NCBI GenBank assembly: GCA_016218095.1
Contig: JACREV010000062.1
Coordinates: 1 to 24,540, forward strand
DNA length: 24,540 bases
Direction of reading: 5' to 3'
Origin: Deltaproteobacteria bacterium
Lineage (GTDB): Bacteria > Desulfobacterota > GWC2-55-46
Numbering within the stretch: the stretch's first letter is position 1; each line of letters opens with the position of its first letter. Below the pieces are notes generated by a model. The model was not told the origin of the DNA. It ran no database searches and saw only the letters and a program-made list of their open reading frames with translations. Shown in pieces: positions 1 through 6,435 of this stretch. The position numbers and the translations under genes were made by a program.

Positions 1-878
1 GCCGCGCCGATCGCGCCGACGGGTATCATGATGTAGATGGCGGTAAGGACGTGTATGCCGCCGAACCTGTCCGAGAACCAGCCGCCGAGCACGCGGACGG
101 CGCTTGCCGTGAAGCCGATGAGTATCATGAACTGGCCCGCCGAGACCTTGCTTACGCCGTACTGGTCGGCCATGAAGGTCGGCATGAAGCTCGAGAACCC
201 GACGTAGCCGCCGAAGGTGACCCAGTAGAGGACGTTGAACACCCAGATGTCCTTTTCGCCGAGGACCTTCAGGTACTCGGTGACGGACTTCTTCTCCATC
301 TTGTCAGGAGGCTCTTTCGCGAAAAACCACATCAGGACCATGACTACGGCTATGGGGATAGCGAAGTAGCCGTAGGCCGAGTTCCACCCGAAGGCCTTCG
401 CGAGCGGAGGGGCGAAGAGGCCCGCGAATATCGTGCCGCTGTTTCCTGCCCCGGCTATGCCCATCGCGAGCCCCTGGCGGTGCGGCGGAAACCAGCCCGC
501 GCCGAGCGGAAGGGCGACCGCGAAGCTCGCGCCGGCGACACCGAGTACGCCTCCCATTATGAGCACTTCATAGTAGGTGTGCACGAAGTAGAAGCCGTAC
601 ATCATCGCGACAAAGGTGATGGCGAGCCCCACCATAGCGGCGAACTTCCTGCCGATCATCTCGGCGACGAGCCCGAGAGGGATCCTGAAGAACGCGCCCG
701 CGAAGACCGGGATCGAGAGCATGAGCCCCTTTTCCGACGCCGAGAGATTGAACTCCTGGCTTATGAACGGGGCCATCGCGGCGTTAACCATCCAGACCAT
801 GAAGCTCATGTCGAAGTAGAGGAGCGCCATAAGGAGCGTTGGCGGATGCCCCGACTTCCAGAAGCCTTTCATTGACAT
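1..878 (-). CDS. narK: NarK-type nitrate/nitrite MFS transporter (3' end outside window)
   Basis: Reading the minus strand from 878 gives an open frame of 292 codons that runs off the window edge, so the C-terminal third is missing. It is very hydrophobic, with several predicted membrane helices. Near the N-terminus is FDMSFMVWMVNAAM, typical of nitrate/nitrite porters. Further on is AGAGNSGTIFAGLFAPP, which matches the glycine-rich nitrate signature of the NarK/NNP branch of the major facilitator superfamily. The family moves nitrate or nitrite across the inner membrane. I chose ATG 878 because AAAGGAG lies about 10 bases upstream; an in-frame ATG at 872 is possible. A sigma-54-type promoter sits about 170 bp upstream and a two-component system is divergent to it, so expression is probably activated by that regulator. 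Whether it carries nitrate, nitrite or both cannot be read from the sequence. Confidence 0.88.
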   Translation of the reverse strand, partial: MSMKGFWKSGHPPTLLMALLYFDMSFMVWMVNAAMAPFISQEFNLSASEKGLMLSIPVFAGAFFRIPLGLVAEMIGRKFAAMVGLAITFVAMMYGFYFVHTYYEVLIMGGVLGVAGASFAVALPLGAGWFPPHRQGLAMGIAGAGNSGTIFAGLFAPPLAKAFGWNSAYGYFAIPIAVVMVLMWFFAKEPPDKMEKKSVTEYLKVLGEKDIWVFNVLYWVTFGGYVGFSSFMPTFMADQYGVSKVSAGQFMILIGFTASAVRVLGGWFSDRFGGIHVLTAIYIMIPVGAIGA

Positions 879-1041
879 TTTTCTAGTTCTCCTTTCATTA
901 TATTTGTAGTAGTGCGGATGCGATATATGACCTTCCTGCGTTGTGCTCTCGGAAAACCCAACGGTACGCCCGCGGTCGTGCCGTGAGCACACCTTCGCCG
1001 CTGGCCATTTGCAGGCGATAAAAACCGGGGTTTGCCTTTTC

Positions 1042-1057
1042 AGTGACAATAGTCACA
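1042..1057. promoter_or_regulatory. Crp/Fnr/HcpR-like palindrome AGTGA-N6-TCACA
   Basis: The sequence AGTGACAATAGTCACA is one base from the TGTGA-N6-TCACA consensus bound by Crp-like regulators. HcpR-type nitrosative-stress regulators recognise a similar TTGTGA...TCACAA palindrome. It overlaps the predicted start point of the sigma-54 promoter for narK, a position where a bound protein would be expected to block transcription. In the plus direction it lies about 43 bp upstream of a possible start. Which factor binds is unknown. Confidence 0.45.
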
Positions 1058-1058
1058 G

Positions 1059-1075
1059 TTGCAAAGGCCGTGCCT
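1059..1075 (-). promoter_or_regulatory. Sigma-54 (-24/-12) promoter of narK
   Basis: On the minus strand the bases read AGGCACGGCCTTTGCAA. This matches TGGCACG-N4-TTGCA at all but the first position and has the required GG-N10-GC spacing (GG at 1074-1073, GC at 1062-1061). The predicted start point is near 1049, giving a leader of about 170 bases before narK ATG 878. An NtrC-family activator gene lies on the other side of the same intergenic region. Confidence 0.72.
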
Positions 1076-1092
1076 GGGCGTATTATGAAATT

Positions 1093-1147
1093 TGGAAAAC
1101 GTAACGCGTTGAATTATGGGATTTTGCCCCAGCCACGGGGCTTTTTT
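1093..1147 (+). ncRNA. Possible short regulatory RNA ending in a rho-independent terminator
   Basis: A -10-like TATTAT at 1081-1086 lies downstream of the Crp-like palindrome at 1042-1057, at roughly class-II spacing. About 40 bases on, GCCCC (1126-1130) and GGGGC (1137-1141) form a hairpin followed by six T at 1142-1147. No plus-strand gene precedes this terminator, so it would end a transcript of about 55 bases starting near 1093. The RNA is inferred only from promoter-like and terminator-like parts and would overlap the sigma-54 region on the opposite strand. Confidence 0.25.
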
Positions 1148-1160
1148 CCCCATAAGCGCC

Positions 1161-1199
1161 TGTGGCGGATTGCCACAGGGCCCGGGGCGGATCGCCGCA
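1161..1199. promoter_or_regulatory. Tandem NtrC-type enhancer (UAS) candidates
   Basis: TGTGGC-GGATT-GCCACA at 1161-1177 is a perfect 6-5-6 palindrome, the same geometry as NtrC-family upstream activating sites. A related imperfect site, CGGGGCGGATCGCCGCA at 1183-1199, shares the core GGCGGATYGCC. Their centres (1169 and 1191) are 22 bp apart, two helical turns, so dimers would bind the same face of the helix. They lie about 120 and 142 bp upstream of the predicted narK start point, the usual enhancer distance. The likely ligand is the regulator encoded at 3137-4510. Confidence 0.55.
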
Positions 1200-1313
1200 G
1201 TTTTGAGAAAAAAACTTCGCGACGCGTCCCGGGGAGGGGCGCTCGCATCCGGAGCGCGAAAAGACGGCGCAGGAAAAAACAGCTCCCGTCCGCTTGAAAT
1301 AAGAAAAAAAGAG

Positions 1314-1342
1314 TGGATTGAGGTGTTTTCTCAAGCTATAAT
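1314..1342 (+). promoter_or_regulatory. Sigma-70-like promoter of the kinase/regulator operon
   Basis: A perfect TATAAT -10 box is at 1337-1342. The best -35 at 17-bp spacing is a weak TGGATT at 1314-1319. The start point would be near 1349, about 64 bases before the kinase ATG. Confidence 0.45.
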
Positions 1343-1412
1343 CTATTATCCTGAAAAACAAATTTTTCAAATACTGCGGCAAACTTCCCTGCCGTCCCGT
1401 TGAATTCCGTTT

Positions 1413-3140
1413 ATGCGGATCAAGGTAAAAATAGTAATCCTCATAGTGACGACGCTCGTGCTGATCCTCTTCGTTGCCGCCTATTACAATCAAAGGGCGG
1501 TGGAAAGGGACCGGGAGGGGGTGCTCCTCGAGGACGCCGCAAAGATCGTGAGGGAAATAGAGTTCACGATAGCGGCGGGCGGCGAGGCGGGGCAGAGGGC
1601 CGCGAACAGGAGCGTTGAGGAGATGGCGTACTTAAGCTCCTTCCGCATCATGAACGAGGACTCCGCGAAGTCCTCCCCGGACCCTGGCCTCAACGACGCC
1701 AAAAAGGAGAGGGTCAGGGCGGCGCTCGGCGAGGGCCTGGAGAAGCTCCTCTATCTCTCCACGCACATAACGAGGATAGACATAATCCTTTTCGAGCAGG
1801 ACGGCACGCTCGACCCGTTCTTCTCGAAGATAAAGAGGCAGGCGACCCATGCTCAGTTCACGCTTGAAAACATAAGCGAGGTCAAGAACGGGAGATCGGT
1901 CGTCGTCCAGGAGTCGCAGGGCGACTCCAAGTACCTGAGCGTACTCATGCCCGTAAAGTACGGCAAGCTCATCATAGGCATGGCCGGGGTAAAGGCGTCG
2001 AGCGAGGCGGTGAACACGCTCCTTACCTCGAAAAAGCAGACGACGCTCGTCGTGGCGCTCGTCGCGCTCGTCGTGATAGCCGTTGTCCTGATACTCTCCA
2101 TGAACCAGATGGTAACCAGACCCATACAGAACCTCTTGTCCGCCATATCCGAGGTCAAGGAGGGCAACTTCAGGGTCGCGGTCGCCTCAGCGGCGCACGA
2201 CGAGCTCGGGCTCTTGACCGAGCACTTCAACTCGATGGTCGACACCATCCGCCGGTCCTCGGAGGAAAAGGAGTTCCTCCTTAAGGAGATAAACAGGCAC
2301 AACGACGAGCTCCAGGCCAGGGTCCAGGGCGCGACCGAGGAGCTTGTAAAAAGGAACGAGGAATTGTCTCTCGCCAACCAGTCGATATACGACATACAGA
2401 AAAAGCTCGGGCACTCGAGGAGGCTCGCGGCTGTCGGCCAGCTCGCGGCGACCGTCGCGCACGAGCTCGGGACTCCGCTCCACTCGGTCTCAGGCCACCT
2501 CCAGCTTCTTATGGAGGAGCCGGGGCTCACAACGGACTCGACGAGGCGGCTTACCATCATGCAGTCCCAGCTCGAGAGGATAATAACGAGCATACAGAAC
2601 ATACTCGACACCACGAGACAGCCGGAATCAAGGCCCGGTCTCGTGGACCTGAACGAGCTCCTCGAAGACCTCGGCATACTGGTCATGCCGGAGACCATTT
2701 CAAAAGGCATAAAGATCACGAAGACGTTCGGGGCCGACCTGCCGCTGGTCTACGGGTCGAGGTCGAAGTTAGAAGAGGTCTTCCTGAACCTCATCGACAA
2801 CGCGATAGACGCGCTCCCGGGCGCCGGGGTGATATCGATCGAGACGAAGAGGGCGGCGAGCCCCGAGGGTCAGCCGCTCAAGACCGAAGGGCTCGGAAGG
2901 GTCCCCTGGGTCGAGGTCACGATCAGGGACAACGGCAGGGGCATACCTGAAACGCTCCTCAAGGACATATTCAAGCCGTTTTACACGACCAAGGCGCACG
3001 GCAAGGGGACAGGGCTCGGGCTCGCCATCTCGCAGGAGATAGTCGCCGGATACCACGGGTTCCTGACCGTCGAGAGCGAACCACAAAAAGGGAGCGCCTT
3101 CAGGGTGCTCCTGCCATCATTGGAGAAGACCAACGTATGA
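1413..3140 (+). CDS. Membrane sensor histidine kinase (NtrB/ZraS-like)
   Basis: This 575-residue protein has membrane helix 1 at about residues 7-24, a Cache-like extracytoplasmic sensor region at about 26-205, membrane helix 2 at about 211-230, a HAMP region at about 231-285, and a coiled-coil linker. The phosphoacceptor H-box is AHELGTPL with His350. The ATP-binding domain has its N-box around 459-468, G1 box DNGRGIP at 506-512 and G2 box GTGLGLA at 532-538. It would sense a periplasmic signal, autophosphorylate and pass phosphate to the next gene product. The stop codon overlaps the regulator start (ATGA, 3137-3140), so the two are translationally coupled. No strong ribosome site precedes ATG 1413. 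The divergent narK suggests a nitrogen-oxide signal, but the ligand is not visible. Confidence 0.93.
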   Translation: MRIKVKIVILIVTTLVLILFVAAYYNQRAVERDREGVLLEDAAKIVREIEFTIAAGGEAGQRAANRSVEEMAYLSSFRIMNEDSAKSSPDPGLNDAKKERVRAALGEGLEKLLYLSTHITRIDIILFEQDGTLDPFFSKIKRQATHAQFTLENISEVKNGRSVVVQESQGDSKYLSVLMPVKYGKLIIGMAGVKASSEAVNTLLTSKKQTTLVVALVALVVIAVVLILSMNQMVTRPIQNLLSAISEVKEGNFRVAVASAAHDELGLLTEHFNSMVDTIRRSSEEKEFLLKEINRHNDELQARVQGATEELVKRNEELSLANQSIYDIQKKLGHSRRLAAVGQLAATVAHELGTPLHSVSGHLQLLMEEPGLTTDSTRRLTIMQSQLERIITSIQNILDTTRQPESRPGLVDLNELLEDLGILVMPETISKGIKITKTFGADLPLVYGSRSKLEEVFLNLIDNAIDALPGAGVISIETKRAASPEGQPLKTEGLGRVPWVEVTIRDNGRGIPETLLKDIFKPFYTTKAHGKGTGLGLAISQEIVAGYHGFLTVESEPQKGSAFRVLLPSLEKTNV

Positions 3141-4510
3141 AAGCGCATTCGATCCTTGTAGTAGACGACGACCTTGTAGCGGCGGAGCTCCTCGCCGAGG
3201 TGCTCTCCAAGGAGGGCTACAGGGTCGAGCTTGCCACGAGCGGCGAGGAGGCGGTGAAAAAAGGCGAGGCAGGGGGCTTCGACCTCGTCATCACGGACCT
3301 CCGGATGCCGGAGCTGGGGGGGCTCGACGTGCTCGGCGCCTTCAAGCGCATGAGCAGTGATACGATGACGATAGTCATAACCGCCTTCGGCTCGTTCGAG
3401 ACCGCGATAGAGGCGATACAGAACGGGGCCTACGACTACATCGTCAAGCCCTTCAAGATGGACGACATAAAGCAGAAGGTCGCCAGGTGCCTCGAGCAGA
3501 AGGCGCTCCTCAGGAAGAAGTCGACTGCCGTGACCTCGACCGAAGGTTTCGCGTTCAAGACGATCATCGGGTCGAGCCCGAAGATGCTCGAGATATACAA
3601 GACCGTCGCCCGCGTCGCCGGGAGCGACGTCCCGGTCCTCATCATGGGAGAGAGCGGCACGGGCAAGGAGCTCATAGCGAAAGCGATACACGACAACAGC
3701 CCGCGCTCGAAAGAGCCGTACATCGTCATAAACTGCGCGGCCTTCCCGGAGAACCTCCTTGAGAGCGAGCTCTTCGGCTACATGAAGGGGGCGTTCACGA
3801 ACGCCCTTACCGACAAGAAGGGCCTTCTCGAAGAGGCGAACGGCGGGACCTGTTTTTTAGACGAGATAGGGGACATGCCGCTCAACCTGCAGGTAAAGTT
3901 ATTGCGCGTTTTACAGAAGGGCGAAATACGCAGGATCGGAGCGAACCAGAACATCCCGGTGAACGTCCGGTTCCTCGCCGCGACGAACAAAGACCTTGGG
4001 GCGATGGTCAAGTCCCGGCAGTTCAGGGAGGACCTCTTCTACAGGCTCCACGTGGTTACGATAACCCTGCCGCCGCTCCGCGAGCACCCCGAGGACATAC
4101 CGCTCCTCGTCGACCACTTCTTCCAGAAGGCGATAAACAAGACGAAGAAGGACGTCCACGGCATATCGAAGGAAGCGGTGGACATGCTCTCAAGGTTCAA
4201 CTGGCCGGGGAACATCCGTCAGCTCGAGAACGTGATAGAGAGGGCCCTGGCGCTCACCAGCAACAAGGTCCTCCTTTCATCCGACATCCCCTCCGAGCTC
4301 CACGACGCCGAGGTGAGCTTCGCGGAGGAGAGGGACGGGACGCTCCGGACGCTTGAGGAGATAAAGCTCGACTACATCGAGCAGATACTTAAGCACACCG
4401 GCGGAAACCAGAACATGGCCGCCGAGATACTCGGCATCGACAGAAAGACGCTCTACCGGATACTCAAGAGGACGAAGGAAGACAGGGTCGAGGGGGAAGA
4501 GGAGGAGTAG
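3137..4510 (+). CDS. Sigma-54-dependent NtrC-family response regulator
   Basis: The protein has 457 residues in the standard order: receiver, AAA+ and Fis-type HTH. The receiver has acidic residues VVDDD near the N-terminus, phospho-acceptor Asp54 in VITDLRMPE, and Lys104 in IVKPF. The AAA+ domain has Walker A GESGTGKE at 171-178, the sigma-54 contact loop GAFTNA at 218-223, and Walker B CFLDEIGD at 239-246. The HTH is at about 414-446, ending in GIDRKTLYRILKR. The loop differs from the canonical GAFTGA by Asn in place of the second Gly, so it should still contact sigma-54 but is a noted variant. It is coupled to the kinase by a 4-base overlap. The likely target is the sigma-54 promoter of narK in the adjacent intergenic region. 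Confidence 0.95.
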   Translation: MKAHSILVVDDDLVAAELLAEVLSKEGYRVELATSGEEAVKKGEAGGFDLVITDLRMPELGGLDVLGAFKRMSSDTMTIVITAFGSFETAIEAIQNGAYDYIVKPFKMDDIKQKVARCLEQKALLRKKSTAVTSTEGFAFKTIIGSSPKMLEIYKTVARVAGSDVPVLIMGESGTGKELIAKAIHDNSPRSKEPYIVINCAAFPENLLESELFGYMKGAFTNALTDKKGLLEEANGGTCFLDEIGDMPLNLQVKLLRVLQKGEIRRIGANQNIPVNVRFLAATNKDLGAMVKSRQFREDLFYRLHVVTITLPPLREHPEDIPLLVDHFFQKAINKTKKDVHGISKEAVDMLSRFNWPGNIRQLENVIERALALTSNKVLLSSDIPSELHDAEVSFAEERDGTLRTLEEIKLDYIEQILKHTGGNQNMAAEILGIDRKTLYRILKRTKEDRVEGEEEE

Positions 4511-4588
4511 GGGGGGAGATTTGAAACTGAACCGAAGGTTCGTGATTTGGTATAAGGCTTGAGGTGGTTCAACTTACACTTATGGATA

Positions 4589-4640
4589 GGCGCGGTTTTC
4601 CAACCGCGCCCAGGCGGGACTGGAAAGTCCCCGACACGCC
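4589..4640. repeat. Pair of adjacent perfect hairpins, possible dispersed palindrome
   Basis: GGCGCGGTT (4589-4597) and AACCGCGCC (4602-4610) form a 9-bp stem with loop TTCC. It is followed by GGGACT (4616-4621) and AGTCCC (4626-4631) with loop GGAA, enclosed by GGCG/CGCC at 4613-4616 and 4637-4640. No T-run follows, so a simple rho-independent terminator is unlikely. The pair marks the change from the GC-rich regulator gene to AT-rich island DNA and has the form of REP-like extragenic palindromes. Confidence 0.5.
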
Positions 4641-4673
4641 AAAGTAAATCGAAAAAGCTCTTTTTAAAATTAG

Positions 4674-4712
4674 TTGACAATCCTGAAAAAGTGTTATAAT
4701 GTTATATAACAC
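4674..4712 (+). promoter_or_regulatory. Promoter with overlapping operator for the XRE gene
   Basis: TTGACA at 4674-4679 and TATAAT at 4695-4700 form a sigma-70 promoter with a short 15-bp spacer. A perfect inverted repeat, GTGTTATA (4691-4698), six bases, then TATAACAC (4705-4712), covers the -10 box and the predicted start. A repressor bound there would shut the promoter off. The first gene downstream encodes an XRE HTH protein, so autorepression is the simplest reading. Confidence 0.6.
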
Positions 4713-4731
4713 CTGGTGGGGGAGGTGTGTT

Positions 4732-5115
4732 ATGAGTAAATTTTCTGATTTTTTGAAAAGTAAAAGAATAGAAGCAGGTTATGGATTAAGAGAGTTTGCC
4801 AGGCTCATACAGATGCAACCTTCGAATTATTGCAGTATCGAAGCTGGTTCGCTTGTGCCGCCATCAGAAAAGTTAGATGTGATTGCTTCCAAGCTTGATA
4901 TAAAAAAAGGTAGCAAGGAATATTTTCTTTTTCTTGACCGTGCATCCAAAACAAGAGATGAGATACCTGCAGATATTGAGAGACTCATAAGGTCTAATGC
5001 ACTTATACCGGCAATGTTGCGTACTTTAGAAGGGGAAGAAATCGGGTCCAAGCAGTTAAAAAAAATCATAGAAGATATTAAGAGTGGACGATATAAACAA
5101 AAAACCTCAGATTAA
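4732..5115 (+). CDS. XRE-family HTH transcriptional regulator (antitoxin-like)
   Basis: This 127-residue protein has an N-terminal HTH at about residues 4-60 (LREFARLIQMQPSNYCSIEAG resembles an XRE recognition region) and a shorter, charged C-terminal part. ATG 4732 is chosen because GGGGGAGGTG ends 5 bases upstream; an in-frame ATG at 4699 lies inside the promoter and is unlikely. The next gene starts before this one ends (32-base overlap), so the two form a coupled pair. XRE plus ImmA/IrrE pairs are common in mobile elements and as stress switches or toxin-antitoxin-like modules. The DNA is clearly more AT-rich than the flanking genes, which suggests horizontal acquisition. Confidence 0.82.
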   Translation: MSKFSDFLKSKRIEAGYGLREFARLIQMQPSNYCSIEAGSLVPPSEKLDVIASKLDIKKGSKEYFLFLDRASKTRDEIPADIERLIRSNALIPAMLRTLEGEEIGSKQLKKIIEDIKSGRYKQKTSD

Positions 5116-5707
5116 AGATTATCCTCTTTGGCAATTAGAAAAGATCGCTAAAGAAACCCTAGAGAATGCTGAAAAATGCATCGAGGGGTATCGTGTCGAT
5201 GTTGAAAAGCTACTGGAGGTTAAATTCGGAATTATTATAGATATACATTATAATCTTCAAGCTAAATACGGTGTAATGGGTTACATGCTTACCCATGGGA
5301 AACGGCTTTTTGTAGACAATCAATTGCTTGATGATTCACGATTTGAACAACGGTATCGTTTTACGCTTGCTGAAGAACTCGCACACCATATAATTCATAA
5401 AAATATATATGTGGGTTGTAAGACAGTCGATGAAAGAATTCACGCTGAATCTCTATTAACAAGACAGGAGAGTTATTTTCTGGAGCATAATGCTAAGGCA
5501 CTTGCCTCTGCCATCTTAATGCCCAAAACTATCATAGAAAATCGAGTTGACAATTTGTTTTCTACTATTGGGAACGGTTCTAAGCACACAATATCTATTA
5601 TTGGGATATTGTCTCGCGACTTCGATGTAAGTCAGCCAGCCATAAGAAGACGGCTGTTGAATCTTGGTTATCATAAAAAAAGTAATTTGAACTTAAAAAA
5701 GGAATAA
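5084..5707 (+). CDS. ImmA/IrrE-type metallopeptidase-like protein (variant active site)
   Basis: From GTG 5084 the product is 207 residues. Around residues 91-105 it has YRFTLAEELAHHIIH, aligning with the RFTLAHELGHxxLH zinc motif of ImmA/IrrE (DUF955) proteins. The first histidine of HExxH is replaced by Glu97, leaving E97-E98-x-x-H101 and H105. The downstream helix EHNAKALASAILMP matches the family's E-x-x-AN-x-FA-x-x-LLMP segment, so the third-ligand region is present. The family usually cleaves a partner XRE repressor, which fits the overlapping upstream gene. The changed residue could weaken or abolish zinc binding, making this a sensor or pseudoenzyme, or it may belong to an EExxH subgroup. 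The C-terminus contains a probable winged or HTH-like segment (DVSQPAIRRRLLNLGY). The start has only a weak ribosome site, consistent with coupling. Confidence 0.8.
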   Translation: MDDINKKPQIKDYPLWQLEKIAKETLENAEKCIEGYRVDVEKLLEVKFGIIIDIHYNLQAKYGVMGYMLTHGKRLFVDNQLLDDSRFEQRYRFTLAEELAHHIIHKNIYVGCKTVDERIHAESLLTRQESYFLEHNAKALASAILMPKTIIENRVDNLFSTIGNGSKHTISIIGILSRDFDVSQPAIRRRLLNLGYHKKSNLNLKKE

Positions 5708-5720
5708 AGGAGGAAGTTCG

Positions 5721-5942
5721 ATGTCAAATGATGCGCCTGGCATGAAAGGATATCGTTCTCGCAATCAAGATGGGCAATTAAGGGATACGCGTGATGATAA
5801 ACATGTCGGAACACTTGAAGAACAGTATGGCCGTGATTTCGGTGTGCGTTCCGATATGCATGTGGGAACATTGCTTGAGGAGACCGGGATGAATTCGGTA
5901 AACGATTTGATTCATAGCGATATCGGGCGTAAAAAAGACTGA
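5721..5942 (+). CDS. Small hydrophilic protein of unknown function
   Basis: This 73-residue protein follows the ImmA/IrrE gene by 13 bases and has a good ribosome site (AAAGGAGGAAG before ATG 5721), so it is probably the third gene of the same operon. It contains a short internal duplication: DDKHVGTLEEQYG at about residues 25-37 and SDMHVGTLLEETG at about 44-56. The composition is charged and polar, with no membrane segment, signal peptide or cysteine. I do not recognise the family with certainty. Similar short proteins occur on mobile elements. A terminator follows at 5986-6014. Confidence 0.68.
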   Translation: MSNDAPGMKGYRSRNQDGQLRDTRDDKHVGTLEEQYGRDFGVRSDMHVGTLLEETGMNSVNDLIHSDIGRKKD

Positions 5943-5985
5943 TCTAATATATGTTCCATATAATCCGATAACATGATGGCCTTAA

Positions 5986-6014
5986 AAAAAGCCAACCTGA
6001 AGGGCTGGCTTTTT
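5986..6014 (+). terminator. Rho-independent terminator of the XRE island operon
   Basis: GCCAACC (5991-5997) pairs with GGCTGGC (6003-6009) with one mismatch. The stem is flanked by AAAAA and a run of five T at 6010-6014. It lies 44 bases after the stop of the small protein. Confidence 0.7.
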
Positions 6015-6016
6015 AA

Positions 6017-6031
6017 CCGAAGGGGGGACTC
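6017..6031. repeat. 15-bp direct copy of the tRNA-Leu 3' end (att-like)
   Basis: CCGAAGGGGGGACTC at 6017-6031 is identical, in the same orientation, to 6211-6225. The latter is the acceptor stem and start of the T-arm of tRNA-Leu as seen on the plus strand. Integrases often use tRNA 3' ends as attachment sites and leave such duplications. The AT-rich island just upstream is consistent with this, but no integrase gene is present and the far-end copy was not found. Confidence 0.45.
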
Positions 6032-6148
6032 TGAGGTCTCCGCTCGTCGCTCCCGCTCCTCACTCCGACCCGCGCGTTTTTGCTGTCGGCGTTCCTCCCG
6101 GAACGCCTCATCCTCGCCAGCTCGGCGCAAAAACGCTGTTCGAGTCCC
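6025..6148. repeat. Nested three-level inverted repeat next to tRNA-Leu
   Basis: Three perfect inverted repeats are nested: GGGACTC (6025-6031) with GAGTCCC (6142-6148); GCGTTTTTGC (6074-6083) with GCAAAAACGC (6127-6136); GGCGTTCC (6088-6095) with GGAACGCC (6100-6107, loop TCCC). The outer arms resemble the T-loop sequence of a tRNA. The element is GC-rich inside an otherwise AT-rich stretch and has no convincing reading frame. It could be a folded RNA, a small palindromic mobile element, or a recombination-site remnant. Confidence 0.5.
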
Positions 6149-6170
6149 GTCATCGTATCAAAATAAAAAA

Positions 6171-6194
6171 GGACCAGCTAAAAACAGCTGGTCC
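6171..6194 (-). terminator. Terminator after tRNA-Leu
   Basis: GGACCAGCT (6171-6179) and AGCTGGTCC (6186-6194) form a perfect 9-bp stem. On the minus strand it begins 12 bases after the encoded CCA and is followed by a T-rich run (TTTTTTATTTT). It can also work on the plus strand, where TTTTATTG follows. Confidence 0.75.
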
Positions 6195-6205
6195 TTTTAT
6201 TGTTT

Positions 6206-6290
<85 letters not shown>

Positions 6291-6327
6291 GTTCTGCAAC
6301 GAGGGATTGAGACCTTTTGAGAAATCA

Positions 6328-6355
6328 AATGCCGCGGGGAGGCGGCATTCTTTTT
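6328..6355. terminator. Hairpin between secG and tRNA-Leu
   Basis: AATGCCGC (6328-6335) and GCGGCATT (6342-6349) form a perfect 8-bp stem with loop GGGGAG. Five T follow on the plus strand, but flanking genes are on the minus strand, where only ATTTGATTTC follows. It may attenuate secG read-through into the tRNA or be a processing signal. Confidence 0.4.
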
Positions 6356-6435
6356 AAATTAACACGAGCCTTCGATTCAAGTCAAGCGGTATCGAACGAA
6401 ATCCCTTAAAAATCCGGCCCGTTTTCTTGAATTAT

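Noticed and set aside
51..875. Long plus-strand frame opposite narK
   Set aside because: It is the antisense shadow of a GC-rich transporter gene: highly charged, no motifs, no ribosome site. The minus-strand reading has clear NarK motifs.
4529..4541. Second att-like copy (AACCGAAGG) at the left of the AT-rich island
   Set aside because: Only 9 bases match, and they belong to a self-contained hairpin GAACC-GAA-GGTTC after the regulator gene, so chance is enough.
6074..6136. Integron attC-type recombination site
   Set aside because: The stem-loop is suggestive, but no RYYYAAC or GTTRRRY boxes are present, and no integron integrase or cassette array is seen.
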